DNA of 64,000 bases from Rhodococcus rhodnii (GTDB lineage: Bacteria; Actinomycetota; Actinomycetes; Mycobacteriales; Pseudonocardiaceae). Position 1 is the first letter of the stretch; every line of letters begins with the position of its first letter. The notes beneath the pieces are model-generated. The model had not been told where the DNA came from, did no database searches, and was given only the letters and a program-made list of their open reading frames with translations. Made by a program: the position numbers and the translations under genes. The stretch lies in assembly GCA_000720375.1 (NCBI GenBank), contig JOAA01000010.1:124001-188000 (forward strand), given 5' to 3'. Shown piece by piece: positions 46,447 through 56,222 of this stretch.

Positions 46447-46496
46447 TTGCGGAATCTCATCGACATATTGCATTGACTCGTTCGAGTCTCTTAAGG
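46447..46496 (+). promoter_or_regulatory. Sugar-operon promoter with dyad operator
   Basis: A -35-like TTGCAT (46468-46473), 17-bp spacer and -10-like TTAAGG (46491-46496) precede the binding-protein gene. The spacer contains the dyad GACTCG-TT-CGAGTC (46475-46488). TTGCGG at 46447-46452 repeats a motif found at the regulator's own promoter. A LacI-family dimer bound to the dyad would occlude polymerase. Confidence 0.55.
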
Positions 46497-46545
46497 TGAG
46501 CGCCATCACACAGCGTCGTTGGATAGCTGAGATGGGGCGCTTGCC

Positions 46546-47904
46546 ATGCAGAGAACCCTCACCCGCAGGGCGACACTCTTAGTCGCCGTCACGGCATTAG
46601 GCCTGTCGGCCTGCGGGAGCGAGTCATCGAATCAGCCGGCCCCCGGTGGCAAGGTCGCCATCACCGTCACCGGGCAACCGCCGAGCAGCCAGGCGATCGA
46701 ACGCAAGATCTTCGACGCGGACGTGGCGGAGTTCGAAAAGCTCAACCCGGACATCGACATCGTGCCGCACGAGGGGTTCATGGACCCCAAGACCTTCTCG
46801 GCCAAACTGGCCGGTGGGCAGCTCGAGGACGTCTACTACGTCTACTTCACCGACCCAGCCAACATCATCGCCCGCAGGCAGGCCGCGGACATCACCGAGC
46901 ACATCAAGGACATGGCGGTGGTCAAGCAGCTGCAACCGGCGCTGCTGGACATCTTCAAGGACCGCAGCGGCAAGATCTACGGCCTGCCCACCGCCAACTA
47001 CTCGATGGGCCTGCTCTACAACCGCACGCTGTTCACCAAGGCAGGCCTCGACCCGGACAAGCCACCGACCACATGGGACCAGGTGCGGGACGCGGCCAAG
47101 AAGATCTCCGCACTGGGCAACGGAACCATCGGCTTCGCCGACCTTTCCAAGAACAACCAGGGCGGCTGGCACCTGGTGACCTGGGCGTACGCCATGGGCA
47201 GCCAGATCGCCAGGCAGGAAGGCGAGAAGTGGACGGCCGACTTCAACAACGCCAAGGTCAAGCAGGCCTTGCAGCTGTTGAAGGACATGCGCTGGACCGA
47301 CAACTCCATGGGCGAAAAGCAACTGCTCGAGGCCACTGACATCCAGCGGCTGATGGGAGCGGGCCAGCTCGGTATGTACCTCGGTGCGCCGGACAACGTG
47401 CCGGTGCTGGTCAAGGAGTTCAAGGGCAAGTACGAGGACTACGGCGTCGCCGCGCTGCCCGGTTCCGGGACGCTGCTCGGCGGCGAGGGCTACATGATCA
47501 ACCCGAAGGCGTCGCCGGAGAAGATCAAGGCCGGTCTGAAGTGGATCGACTGGAAGTACCTCAACCCGGACCGGATCGAGTCGCGGATCAACCAGTACCT
47601 GGCCGAGCAGCAGCCGATCGGCCTGCCCGCGATCCCTACGCCGGACATCTACACCGGTGACACCCGGGCCAAGCAGTCCGAGCTGAAGACCAAGTACGCC
47701 AACGTGCCCGAGAAGAACTTCGCGTCCTACCTGGACGGCAACACCAAGCTGAAGGGCAATCTCGAGCCGCCGAACGCCCAGCAGGTCTATGCCGTGCTGG
47801 ACAACGTGATGCAGGGTGTGCTGACCAACAAGGACGCCAACATCGACCAGTTGCTGGCCGACGCGGAAACCAAGGTCAACAGTGCCCTCGCTCAAGTCAA
47901 GTGA
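46546..47904 (+). CDS. Sugar ABC transporter binding lipoprotein
   Basis: A 452-residue extracellular solute-binding protein. Signal peptide with lipobox LSAC (residues 20-23), family-1 solute-binding fold (EFEKLNPDIDIVPHEGF; YGLPTANYSMGLLYNRTLF; FADLSKNNQGGWHL). Aromatic residues in the ligand region suit di- or oligosaccharides. It is the first gene of a four-gene operon followed by two permeases and a GH13 glucosidase, so an alpha-glucoside is the likely cargo. The operon promoter carries a putative LacI dyad. Confidence 0.93.
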   Translation: MQRTLTRRATLLVAVTALGLSACGSESSNQPAPGGKVAITVTGQPPSSQAIERKIFDADVAEFEKLNPDIDIVPHEGFMDPKTFSAKLAGGQLEDVYYVYFTDPANIIARRQAADITEHIKDMAVVKQLQPALLDIFKDRSGKIYGLPTANYSMGLLYNRTLFTKAGLDPDKPPTTWDQVRDAAKKISALGNGTIGFADLSKNNQGGWHLVTWAYAMGSQIARQEGEKWTADFNNAKVKQALQLLKDMRWTDNSMGEKQLLEATDIQRLMGAGQLGMYLGAPDNVPVLVKEFKGKYEDYGVAALPGSGTLLGGEGYMINPKASPEKIKAGLKWIDWKYLNPDRIESRINQYLAEQQPIGLPAIPTPDIYTGDTRAKQSELKTKYANVPEKNFASYLDGNTKLKGNLEPPNAQQVYAVLDNVMQGVLTNKDANIDQLLADAETKVNSALAQVK

Positions 47905-48850
47905 GGCACCGGCCTCGACCGGCCCACCACAGTCGTGGCCGGTCGAGGCCCCGCCCGCGGGCAGGACGACGACCAGGCTGCGGCGCAAGATCAACGACAA
48001 CCTGACCGCGTACGGCTTGCTGGCCGCCGCGCTGGTGGTCTTCGCGTTGTTCTCCTGGTATCCGATCGTCCGCGGAATCCTGTTGTCCTTCCAGGAGGTC
48101 AACTTCGTCGACCCGCCCAAGTGGGTGGGGTTCGACAACTTCGAGCGGTTGTTCGCCGATCCGTTGTTCGCCACGGCGTGGCTGAACACGTTGGAGTTCA
48201 CCGTGATCGCGTTGGTGCTGGGTTTCGCGGTACCGTTCGTGACCGCGGTCCTGCTCAACGAACTGCGGCACGCCAAGGCCTTCTTCCGGGTCGCGGTGTA
48301 CCTGCCGGTGATGTTGCCGCCGGTGGTCGTGGCGATGCTGTGGAAGTGGATCTACAACCCGGGCCCGGGCCTGGCCAACGCGGCACTCGGCGCAATCGGC
48401 TTGCCAGAGGGAGCGTGGCTGGATTCGTCAAGCACGGCAATGGTTTCGTTGGTCATCGTGTCCACATGGGCCAACATGGGCTCGACGACGCTGATCTACC
48501 TCGCCGCACTGCAGACGATCCCTGGCGAGCTCTACGAATCGGCCGAGTTGGACGGTGCCGGGTTGTTCAAACGGCTGTGGCACGTGACCATCCCGCAGAC
48601 CAAGTTCGTCCTGCTGGTGTTGTTGCTGCTGCAGATCGTGGCCACGATGCAGGTGTTCACCGAGCCGTACGTGATGACCGGTGGCGGACCGGAGGAATCC
48701 ACAGTCACCGTGCTGTTGCTGCTGTACCGCTATGCGTTCACGTACAACGACTTCGGCTCGGCGAGCGCGATGAGCCTGTTGCTGTTGATCGCACTGGCCA
48801 TCTTCTCCGGCTTGTACCTGCGGCTGACCAGGACGAGGAGTGAGGACTGA
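47882..48850 (+). CDS. Sugar ABC transporter permease (MalF type)
   Basis: A 322-residue inner-membrane permease with about six helices and an N-terminal cytosolic extension of ~40 residues. The EAA loop that docks to the ATPase reads ELYESAELDGAGLFKRLWHVTIP. The start overlaps the end of the binding-protein gene by 23 bp, and the stop overlaps the next permease by one base. Confidence 0.93.
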   Translation: MPSLKSSEAPASTGPPQSWPVEAPPAGRTTTRLRRKINDNLTAYGLLAAALVVFALFSWYPIVRGILLSFQEVNFVDPPKWVGFDNFERLFADPLFATAWLNTLEFTVIALVLGFAVPFVTAVLLNELRHAKAFFRVAVYLPVMLPPVVVAMLWKWIYNPGPGLANAALGAIGLPEGAWLDSSSTAMVSLVIVSTWANMGSTTLIYLAALQTIPGELYESAELDGAGLFKRLWHVTIPQTKFVLLVLLLLQIVATMQVFTEPYVMTGGGPEESTVTVLLLLYRYAFTYNDFGSASAMSLLLLIALAIFSGLYLRLTRTRSED

Positions 48851-49719
48851 TGCGTACCCTGGTCTCGCCGACCCAGCTGCGCAGCGGCCGTGGCAAAGCC
48901 ATCTACTGGACGGTTTTCACCGTCGTCATGCTGTTGTTCCTGCTGGCTTTCGTCTTTCCGTTGTACTGGGCCATCACCGGCGCGATGAAGGACCCAGCCG
49001 AGCTCGCCCGTACGCCGCCGACGGTGTTCCCGGCCCAGTGGCATCCCGAGGTGTGGGGCGAGTCGTGGGAACGGCTTAACCTGCTCACCTACTTCGGCAA
49101 CACCGTGCTCGTCGCACTCGGCGCGTGGCTGATCCAGCTGGCCGTCGACGTTCCGGCCGCGTACGCGTTGTCGAAGCTGCGTCCGGTGCTGGGCAACAAG
49201 ATCCTGGCGCTGATGCTGGCCACGCTGATGGTGCCCGCGTCGGCGTTGCTGGTGCCGACGTACGTCACCATCACCGATCTGCCGATCTTCGGCGTCAACC
49301 TGATCAACTCGCCCACCGCGATCTGGTTCCCTGCAGCGGCGAACGCGTTCAACATCTACCTGTTGAAGCGGTTCTTCGACCAGATCCCTGGCGAGCTGCT
49401 CGAAGCGGCGGTGCTGGACGGTGCCGGCCAGATCCGCATCCTCTGGCGGATCGTGCTGCCGATCTCCAAGCCGATCCTCGCCGTGGTGTCGATCCTGGCC
49501 ATCGTGGCCGCGTGGAAGGACTTCATCTGGCCGCTGCTGGTGTTCCCCGACCCGACCAAGCAGACGTTGTCGGTGGCGCTGCAGCGGATGGAGATCGACA
49601 TGCCGCTCAACATCCTGCTCGCCGGTCTTGTACTGGCCAGCATCCCGATGGTGCTGCTGTTCCTGTTCTTCCAACGTCACATCCTGGCCGGCCTGACCGC
49701 CGGCAGCGTCAAGGGCTGA
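48850..49719 (+). CDS. Sugar ABC transporter permease (MalG type)
   Basis: A 289-residue permease, partner of the previous one, with six predicted helices. The EAA loop is ELLEAAVLDGAGQIRILWRIVLP and the C-terminus ends in a short basic tail. No nucleotide-binding gene is in the operon, so the importer probably shares a general ATPase such as MsiK. Confidence 0.93.
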   Translation: MRTLVSPTQLRSGRGKAIYWTVFTVVMLLFLLAFVFPLYWAITGAMKDPAELARTPPTVFPAQWHPEVWGESWERLNLLTYFGNTVLVALGAWLIQLAVDVPAAYALSKLRPVLGNKILALMLATLMVPASALLVPTYVTITDLPIFGVNLINSPTAIWFPAAANAFNIYLLKRFFDQIPGELLEAAVLDGAGQIRILWRIVLPISKPILAVVSILAIVAAWKDFIWPLLVFPDPTKQTLSVALQRMEIDMPLNILLAGLVLASIPMVLLFLFFQRHILAGLTAGSVKG

Positions 49720-49749
49720 GCCTCGTAACTCACAGGGAGGAACCCAACC

Positions 49750-51375
49750 GTGTCCGTTACGAATGAGATATCTCCGGACACGCCAACGGCTTGGTGGCGT
49801 GACGCGGCGATCTACCAGGTGTACATCCGCAGCTTCGCCGACGGCAACGGCGACGGGATCGGCGACCTCGCCGGTGTCCGCGCACGCCTGCCTTACCTCG
49901 CGGACCTGGGCATCGACGCGATCTGGTTCTGCCCATGGTATCCGTCCCCCATGGACGACGGCGGCTACGACGTCTCCGACTTCCGGGACATCGAGCCGAC
50001 GTTCGGCACGCTCGAGGAAGCCGAGCTGCTGATCGCCGAGGCGCACGAGCTCGGCATCCGGATCATCATCGACATCGTGCCCAACCACGCCTCCGACGAA
50101 CACCCGTGGTTCAAGGCCGCATTGGCCGCCGGGCCGGGATCGCCTGAGCGCGAACGGTTCTGGTTCCGCCCCGGCCGCGGTGAGAACGGCGAACTGCCAC
50201 CGAACGACTGGCAGTCACGGTTCGGCGGACCGGCGTGGACCCGGGTGGCCGATGGCGAGTGGTTCCTGCACCTCTACAGCTCACGGCAGCCGGACTTCAA
50301 CTGGACCAACCCGGAGGTGCACGCCGAGTTCATCGACATCCTGAAGTTCTGGTTCGACCGGGGTATCGACGGTTTCCGGATCGACGTCGCGGACGGGCTG
50401 ATCAAAGACCCGTCGTTGCCCGATGTGCACGGCGCGACCACCGGCCCGCTGCCGTACTCCGATATGGACGGTGTGCACGAGGTCTACCGGGCCTGGCGCA
50501 AGATCTCCGACTCGTACCCCGGTGAGCGGATCTTCGTCGGCGAAATGTGGCTGCCCGACCCGATCCGGTTCGCCCGCTACCTGCGACCGGACGAGATGCA
50601 CTCGGCCTTCAACTTCGACTTCCTGTCGTGCCCATGGGAAGCCAAGCGGCTACGCGAGGTCATCCAGTCCAGTATGGACTCTCACTCACTGGTGGGCGCG
50701 CCGCCGACGTGGGTACTGTCCAATCACGACGTGACCCGGCACGTGACGCGCTACGGCCGGTCCGGCGACACAGGATTCGAATTCGCCGACCGCAGGCACG
50801 GCACCCCGGTCGACCGTGACCTGGGCACTAGGCGGGCTCGCGCGGCGGCGTTGCTGACCATGGCCCTGCCCGGTGGTGTGTACGTCTACCAGGGCGAAGA
50901 ACTGGGTCTGTGGGAGATCGAGGACATCCCGGACGAGTTGCGACAGGACCCCGTGTTCGAGCGGACCAAGCACGCCGACCCGGGTCGTGACGGCTGCCGC
51001 GTGCCGATCCCTTGGGGTGACACGAAACCACCGTTCTCCTTCGGCACGGGCGGGTCTTGGCTGCCGCAGCCCCAGGAATGGGCCGCGTACACCGCCGAAG
51101 CCGAAGCAGCCGATCCCGACTCGATGCTGTCGTTGTACCGCAAGGCTTTGCACATCCGCCGGGATGAGCCGGCGTTGGGCGATGGCGAGATGAGCTGGGC
51201 CATGTCGTTGGCTGACGTGATCGCGTTCAACCGGGACCCAGGGTTCACGTGCATGGTGAACCTGTCGGCCGAACCGGTACCACTGCCCCGGCACGAGTCG
51301 ATCATCCTGGCCAGCGGGCCGCTCCAGGGCGACCAGTTGCCCCCGGACACCGCCGTCTGGCTGCGAACCTACTGA
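49750..51375 (+). CDS. GH13 alpha-glucosidase
   Basis: A 541-residue cytosolic alpha-amylase-superfamily enzyme of the oligo-1,6-glucosidase/alpha-glucosidase type. Conserved regions are DIVPNH (108-113), GFRIDVAD with nucleophile D212, FVGEMW with acid/base E265 and LSNHDV with D327. It begins directly with the catalytic barrel (AAIYQVYIRSFADGNGDGIG) and has no signal peptide, so it works on imported sugars. GGGAGGA precedes the GTG. It is the last gene of the operon and should hydrolyse the alpha-glucoside taken up by the ABC system. Linkage specificity cannot be told. Confidence 0.93.
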   Translation: MSVTNEISPDTPTAWWRDAAIYQVYIRSFADGNGDGIGDLAGVRARLPYLADLGIDAIWFCPWYPSPMDDGGYDVSDFRDIEPTFGTLEEAELLIAEAHELGIRIIIDIVPNHASDEHPWFKAALAAGPGSPERERFWFRPGRGENGELPPNDWQSRFGGPAWTRVADGEWFLHLYSSRQPDFNWTNPEVHAEFIDILKFWFDRGIDGFRIDVADGLIKDPSLPDVHGATTGPLPYSDMDGVHEVYRAWRKISDSYPGERIFVGEMWLPDPIRFARYLRPDEMHSAFNFDFLSCPWEAKRLREVIQSSMDSHSLVGAPPTWVLSNHDVTRHVTRYGRSGDTGFEFADRRHGTPVDRDLGTRRARAAALLTMALPGGVYVYQGEELGLWEIEDIPDELRQDPVFERTKHADPGRDGCRVPIPWGDTKPPFSFGTGGSWLPQPQEWAAYTAEAEAADPDSMLSLYRKALHIRRDEPALGDGEMSWAMSLADVIAFNRDPGFTCMVNLSAEPVPLPRHESIILASGPLQGDQLPPDTAVWLRTY

Positions 51376-51387
51376 ATATCCCTGCAC

Positions 51388-51425
51388 GGCTCCTCCTACC
51401 CTCCGAGGGGAAGGTGGGAGGAGCC
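51388..51425. terminator. 13-bp bidirectional terminator after the GH13 gene
   Basis: GGCTCCTCCTACC (51388-51400) and GGTGGGAGGAGCC (51413-51425) pair over 13 bp with one T-G pair and a 12-nt loop, between convergent genes. Confidence 0.85.
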
Positions 51426-51432
51426 GGTTCGT

Positions 51433-53877
51433 CTACAACAGTGTGCGCAGCGCTTCTCGGCCGGTGACGCCTAGCTTGCTGTAGACGCTGGCCAGGTGAT
51501 TGGTCACGGTCCGGGTGGAGAGCTCCAGCTTCGCGGCGACCTCTCGCGCGGCCAGGCCGTGCGCGGTCAGTTCGGCGATCTCCTGTTCACGCGAGGTCAA
51601 CGCGGTGTTGCGGCGCAGGATAGGGCTGTTCGCGCCCTCGCAACGGGCAAGCCAGTCCTTGGCGGCCTGCGGTTTGCGGGCCTGCGTCGCGGTTTCAGCG
51701 GCGTACAGGAACAGGCCCATGGCACCGAACTCCGCGGCACAGTCTTGGCCTAGGGCTTGCTTGACCAGCACGGTCGCGAACCTGCCGTCCACTTTGGTCG
51801 CGGCGTGGGCCAGTCGCGGACCGCAGTCGGCGCCACATCGCAGTGCACAGTGCAATGCCAGCATCTCCGGCAACGGGTATTCAGCGTCGTCCGCACACGC
51901 CATGGCCAACCGGCGAGCCCGTGTCAGCTCGCCGGACTGAGCGGCGATCCATGCGACGGCCAAAGCAAGATCGGAGTCGAAGATCCGCGCGGGCGCACGG
52001 CTGTGCTGCTGGGCCTGCGTGATCGCCGCAGTCGCTTCGGCAAGGTCCCGCACGCTCGCAGCCGCGACGGCCAGACCGGACAGCGCCCAGCTCAGGAAGC
52101 CTTCCCGGTTGTTGGGCCGCAACAAGGACACCGCTTCGCGCAGGTGCCGCCGCGCCGATTCGACCTGCCCGCGGGCCAGCTCGATCCGGCCGAGCAGGGT
52201 CGCCCAGATTCCGCGCAGATCATGGTCACGGGCCTGGACGACGTGCTGGTAGCCCGTCGTCGCCAGTTGCAAGGCGGTGTCGGTCTGCCCTGCCCAGAGA
52301 CACGCGAATGCTTGCCCGGCAACGAGTTCGCCGATGAGCAGCGGCCTGACTTCGAGGAGGTGACCGAACCGGGCCATGCCCTGCTCGCCCACTTCGGCGG
52401 CGTACGCAGGCCTGCCGTTATGCGCCCACGCGGGCACGGCGACGCTGAGCGCCCGTAGCCGGGCTTCATCGTCAGTCGCCGATTCAAGCATGCCTTCGGC
52501 CGTCGCCACGGCGTCGCCGATCAATCCGGCGAACGCCTGCAGCGAGGCACGATGCGCCGTCACCCGTTCCCGCTCCGGACAGGCAGCCAACCGCGATTCC
52601 GCCACTCGCAGGACGTTCTCGGCCCGCTCAAGGTCGGCGAAACCCCAGAAGTCGTTGGAGGAGCAGACTGTTGCCCACTCCATCAGCTCCTCCGAGGTGG
52701 CCTGACGGGGTGGCTCCAGCCGCAGTACCTCGGCTGCTTCGGCGTGTCTGCCCTGCCAGTACAGGGCGTCGCCGAGCAGCACGGTCGCCAGGAAGCCGCC
52801 ACCGCAGGTCAGCGAAGCCCGGGTAAGTCGTTCGACCGCATGGTGATCGAACAACGCACGGGCTCGCCGGGCACCGTCCACCAGCTCCCGCGACGCACCG
52901 TCGTCCGCTGCGGACGGCCCGGATTCCAGTCGCCAGATGGCGAGTCTCAGTGCGTCGTCCCGTCGTCTCGCGCCCGTTGCCGCGAGCGCTTCGGCGAGCT
53001 TTCTCAGCAGCATGCGTTTGCGGACCGGCCCGATCTGGCTCGCGATCACTTCCGCGTACACCGGATGCGCCAGCGTGGTCTCACCGGACTGGTCGACCAC
53101 GATCAGTTCACGGCCAAGCATTTCGTCGACCGTTTCCACTGACGTAAGCCGACGCAGGAGTTTCACATCCAGGGGTTCGCCGAGAGCGAGGAGGCGGGTG
53201 ACCGTCAGCTGTTCCTCGGACAGGTCCGCCAGCCGGAGTCCGACCAGCTCGGTCAGCCGGGTGTTCACCCGCAGCGGTCCTGTCCACGTCCACCCGCTGT
53301 GGGACATCCGCAGCGCGCCGAACTCACGGCCAGCGGTGAGCAGTTCACTGATGAACAACGGATTTCCGCCACAGACCGTGGCGATCCTGGCCATGGTTAC
53401 CGTGTCCACGTGTCCGTCGAGCTCGTCGGCGAGCAGCCGGTCCACCTCCGGCTGCGACAGCGCGGGCACATCGACGACGACCATCCGCTCGTGCGTGATC
53501 AGCTTGGTCACCATGTCCGGTGCGGGCACACCACGTTGGACGGTCAGAACGACGAAAGCGGTGTGGCCCATGGCAAGCTCGTACAGCAGTTCGGCCGAGG
53601 CCTCGTCCAGCAGATGCGCGTCGTCAACGCGTAGCACCAGGTTGTCGAGGGATGTGTCCACCGAAGCCAAAGCGCCGAACGGGACGGTTGCGGTCGACCG
53701 TGTCGCCAGGGCCCATTGCGTGGCGTACCGGTTGCTTTCGGCCCAGTCGACGAACGCCTGCGCCAGTTTGCTTTTGCCGATGCCGAACTGGCCAGCCAGT
53801 ACGACGCCCACCGCGTCGCCGCGCAGGGCTGCTTTCATCCGGGCGAGTTCCGCTTCCCGGCCGATGAACCGCTTCAC
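51433..53877 (-). CDS. ATPase-LuxR regulator (LAL-like), downstream copy
   Basis: About 814 residues. The N-terminal ATPase has Walker A GQFGIGKSKLA (about 31-41 of the open frame) and Walker B LVLRVDDAHLL, only about 45 residues apart. A long helical sensor region with TPR-like pattern follows, and a C-terminal LuxR HTH reads LTSREQEIAELTAHGL and STRTVTNHLASVYSKLGV. This is the layout of compact LAL-type regulators such as MalT relatives, which activate genes on ligand and ATP binding. The GTG at 53877 overlaps the stop of the upstream copy by GTGA, so the two are co-translated. Target genes unknown, with the sugar operon or the secreted glycosidases as neighbours. Confidence 0.9.
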   Translation of the reverse strand: MKRFIGREAELARMKAALRGDAVGVVLAGQFGIGKSKLAQAFVDWAESNRYATQWALATRSTATVPFGALASVDTSLDNLVLRVDDAHLLDEASAELLYELAMGHTAFVVLTVQRGVPAPDMVTKLITHERMVVVDVPALSQPEVDRLLADELDGHVDTVTMARIATVCGGNPLFISELLTAGREFGALRMSHSGWTWTGPLRVNTRLTELVGLRLADLSEEQLTVTRLLALGEPLDVKLLRRLTSVETVDEMLGRELIVVDQSGETTLAHPVYAEVIASQIGPVRKRMLLRKLAEALAATGARRRDDALRLAIWRLESGPSAADDGASRELVDGARRARALFDHHAVERLTRASLTCGGGFLATVLLGDALYWQGRHAEAAEVLRLEPPRQATSEELMEWATVCSSNDFWGFADLERAENVLRVAESRLAACPERERVTAHRASLQAFAGLIGDAVATAEGMLESATDDEARLRALSVAVPAWAHNGRPAYAAEVGEQGMARFGHLLEVRPLLIGELVAGQAFACLWAGQTDTALQLATTGYQHVVQARDHDLRGIWATLLGRIELARGQVESARRHLREAVSLLRPNNREGFLSWALSGLAVAAASVRDLAEATAAITQAQQHSRAPARIFDSDLALAVAWIAAQSGELTRARRLAMACADDAEYPLPEMLALHCALRCGADCGPRLAHAATKVDGRFATVLVKQALGQDCAAEFGAMGLFLYAAETATQARKPQAAKDWLARCEGANSPILRRNTALTSREQEIAELTAHGLAAREVAAKLELSTRTVTNHLASVYSKLGVTGREALRTLL

Positions 53878-56159
53878 AGCCACTCGCCCAGATCGTCACG
53901 GCCTCGCAGGCCGAGTTTCGTGTACAGGCGTTGCAGGTGGTTCTCGACAGTCCTGGGTGAGACGGTGAAGCGTTCGGCGATCGCGCGGCTCGACTGGCCC
54001 GCCGCCGCGAGTCGTCCGATTGTCCTCTCACGTTCGGACAATCTCGGCACATCCAGAGTGGACAGCTCTGGAAAGTGCGTGCCTGGACAGTTCTCGGCCA
54101 GCCGCGCGGCCCGGTATGCCGAAACCGCTCGGCGATCGGCCTGCGCGGCTTGGATCGCTGCTTCCGCCGCGTACAAGCACGCGCCCAGCTCGCTGAAGGC
54201 CGCCGCGTCGTGCGCTCGAAGGGCGTCGAAGAACGCGCTCTGGCACCGCAGTTCGGCCATCCGGTTGACGGCCAGGTCTGGTGCCCCGAGCCGAACGATG
54301 TCGTAGAGCGCAAGCATTTCGTACGCGTCCGCCCCGCATTCCCGTGCCACCTCGGCAGCGCGACCCGCCAACCGGATCGCTTCGGCCCTGTCCCCCGCCA
54401 CGTTGGCCACCCAAGGCCTGGCCATCTCCAGCCAGAACCGATGGACCGCTTGCGACGGCCGGAAAGTCCGGTCCGCCTCAGCCAATGCGGTGCTCGCGCC
54501 TTCCGGATCCCCGGACAGCGCCCGGACGGTCGCGACCTCTGCGAACAGCAACGACGCGAAGGCCGTCCCGCCACCGACACCGCTGTGGTAGAGACTCAGG
54601 CCATCGGCCAGGATCCGTCGCGCCGCGGTGAGGTTTCCCCGAAACCGCACCATTTGTGACAGCAGCGCGTGCGCGAGGGCCGCGTTCCAATGCCATTCAC
54701 CGGCCAAAGCGGTCTGGTAGAGCTCCTCGGCCGCATGTTCGGCCGCGGGCAGATCGCCGGACATCAGCAACGCGTAGCACCGGAACATCGCCGCACCGAG
54801 GTCCAGGCCGGGCAATTCGTCGTGCCCCACTTGGAATTGGAGGGCAGGTACCGCGTCCATCGGCCTGCCGAGCAGAACCAGTGCCATACCGGTGCCTAAT
54901 TTGGCGGGCACGTGGTCGCTCAGTGGCGTCAGCCGGTCGAGCGCGGCTCGCGGATCGGGGCGGTACAGCATGAAGAGTGCCTCGAGCACGCTGAGTTCGT
55001 CCCGGCACTGCCGATCTGCTACTCGGAGCTTCGTTTCGCCCAGGAGATCGATCGCGTCGGATGTCCGGTCGAGGAACCAGAAGAGCAGGAACGCGCGTCG
55101 GTATGCGAGTGTGGCGGCCTGCCGATCAGTGAGGTCCTTACGCAGCAGCCGCGCGAGCATCTCGTCCATCTCGGGTGCGCGCGTCAGATCACGCAGGCTG
55201 ACCACGCGCCACAGGACTTCCGCAGCACCAATCGGATCACCCGCCTCGGCTGCCTGCCATGCGAACCGCTCCGCTTGGACGAAGTCCAGCGCTGCCGTTG
55301 CCTCATGTGCGGCTGCCAGCAACTCTTGTGCGCTGCGCGGCCTCTGCCCGGCGGCGGCGCGGATGGCCTCGGCCTTCAAGGGATCTGTCAGCCGGACGCA
55401 GTCATCGTGGAGTGTCAGCCTGCCGTCGTGGATCAAACTGTCCACAGTGTCCAGATCGGTCAGCGTGTCGACGCAGACGGGTTCGTTGCGGGCGACCAGT
55501 TCGAGCACATCTCTCTCGGCCTCGGTCACGTCCCGGTCCAAGGCTCCTGGCTCACCACGCCACCGCCACACTCCGGCGACCTTCGCCAACGCACCATCGG
55601 CCAACCCGGCCTGGACCATCTCGGCCAAGACCGCCATGTTGCCGTTGGCACGTGAGTGCAGCAGCCGGATGGTTCCTGCGGTGACTGGACCTGCCAACAC
55701 TCTCTCAAGCAACGCACCGGTTTGAGGTTCGGTCGGTGCGGCGAGATCAATCCGGTCGAGCAGCCGGTCCTTCCACAGCGCGACGATCGCGTCAGGCGCG
55801 CGCTCACCTGCTCGTATCGTGAGTACAACCGACGCGGCACGGTTCTGGACAACGTGTTGGATCAGCGCTGCCGACGAGTCGGCGAGCAGATGTGCGTCGT
55901 CGATTCCCAGCAACAGCCGTCGCGGCGCGACCTCGGCGACCAGTGCGTTGGCGGCTGTCCGGAGATCGCCGACGACCGGCAGGGCGTCGTATTCGACCAG
56001 TTTCGGGGCGAAGTCGCGAGGTGCCCGGGTGAACGCTTCGGCCAGCAGCCTGCTCTTGCCGACCCCAATTGACCCGGCGACAACGAGTCCGGCTGCCAGC
56101 CGGCCGGACAGGAGCGTGAGTTCGTCCTCTCGACCGGTGAACGGCCATTGGGCAGCCAC
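53874..56159 (-). CDS. ATPase-LuxR regulator (LAL-like), upstream copy
   Basis: About 761 residues from the GTG at 56159. The upstream TTG at 56219 lies within a palindrome and is unlikely. Walker A is GSIGVGKSRLL, Walker B LLLGIDDAHLL, and the C-terminal HTH is LSERERTIGRLAAAGQ and SPRTVENHLQRLYTKLGL. It shares architecture and modest similarity with the adjacent downstream copy, suggesting ancient duplication and divergence. It is the first gene of the pair and is divergent from a PASTA-domain gene. The inserted helical region carries TPR-like repeats. Trigger unknown. Confidence 0.9.
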   Translation of the reverse strand: MAAQWPFTGREDELTLLSGRLAAGLVVAGSIGVGKSRLLAEAFTRAPRDFAPKLVEYDALPVVGDLRTAANALVAEVAPRRLLLGIDDAHLLADSSAALIQHVVQNRAASVVLTIRAGERAPDAIVALWKDRLLDRIDLAAPTEPQTGALLERVLAGPVTAGTIRLLHSRANGNMAVLAEMVQAGLADGALAKVAGVWRWRGEPGALDRDVTEAERDVLELVARNEPVCVDTLTDLDTVDSLIHDGRLTLHDDCVRLTDPLKAEAIRAAAGQRPRSAQELLAAAHEATAALDFVQAERFAWQAAEAGDPIGAAEVLWRVVSLRDLTRAPEMDEMLARLLRKDLTDRQAATLAYRRAFLLFWFLDRTSDAIDLLGETKLRVADRQCRDELSVLEALFMLYRPDPRAALDRLTPLSDHVPAKLGTGMALVLLGRPMDAVPALQFQVGHDELPGLDLGAAMFRCYALLMSGDLPAAEHAAEELYQTALAGEWHWNAALAHALLSQMVRFRGNLTAARRILADGLSLYHSGVGGGTAFASLLFAEVATVRALSGDPEGASTALAEADRTFRPSQAVHRFWLEMARPWVANVAGDRAEAIRLAGRAAEVARECGADAYEMLALYDIVRLGAPDLAVNRMAELRCQSAFFDALRAHDAAAFSELGACLYAAEAAIQAAQADRRAVSAYRAARLAENCPGTHFPELSTLDVPRLSERERTIGRLAAAGQSSRAIAERFTVSPRTVENHLQRLYTKLGLRGRDDLGEWL

Positions 56160-56199
56160 ATGGAGATGATAGGCAGCGACGCAGCGTGATGCGTACAAA

Positions 56200-56219
56200 T
56201 TGAGTAGCGCACTACTCAA
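56200..56219. promoter_or_regulatory. 20-bp dyad between LuxR and PASTA genes
   Basis: TTGAGTAG-CGCA-CTACTCAA is a perfect 8-bp dyad with a 4-nt centre, ending three bases before the ATG of the PASTA gene. It lies in the only intergenic DNA between the divergent genes and is a likely operator, perhaps of the LuxR proteins themselves. Confidence 0.65.
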
Positions 56220-56222
56220 CCG

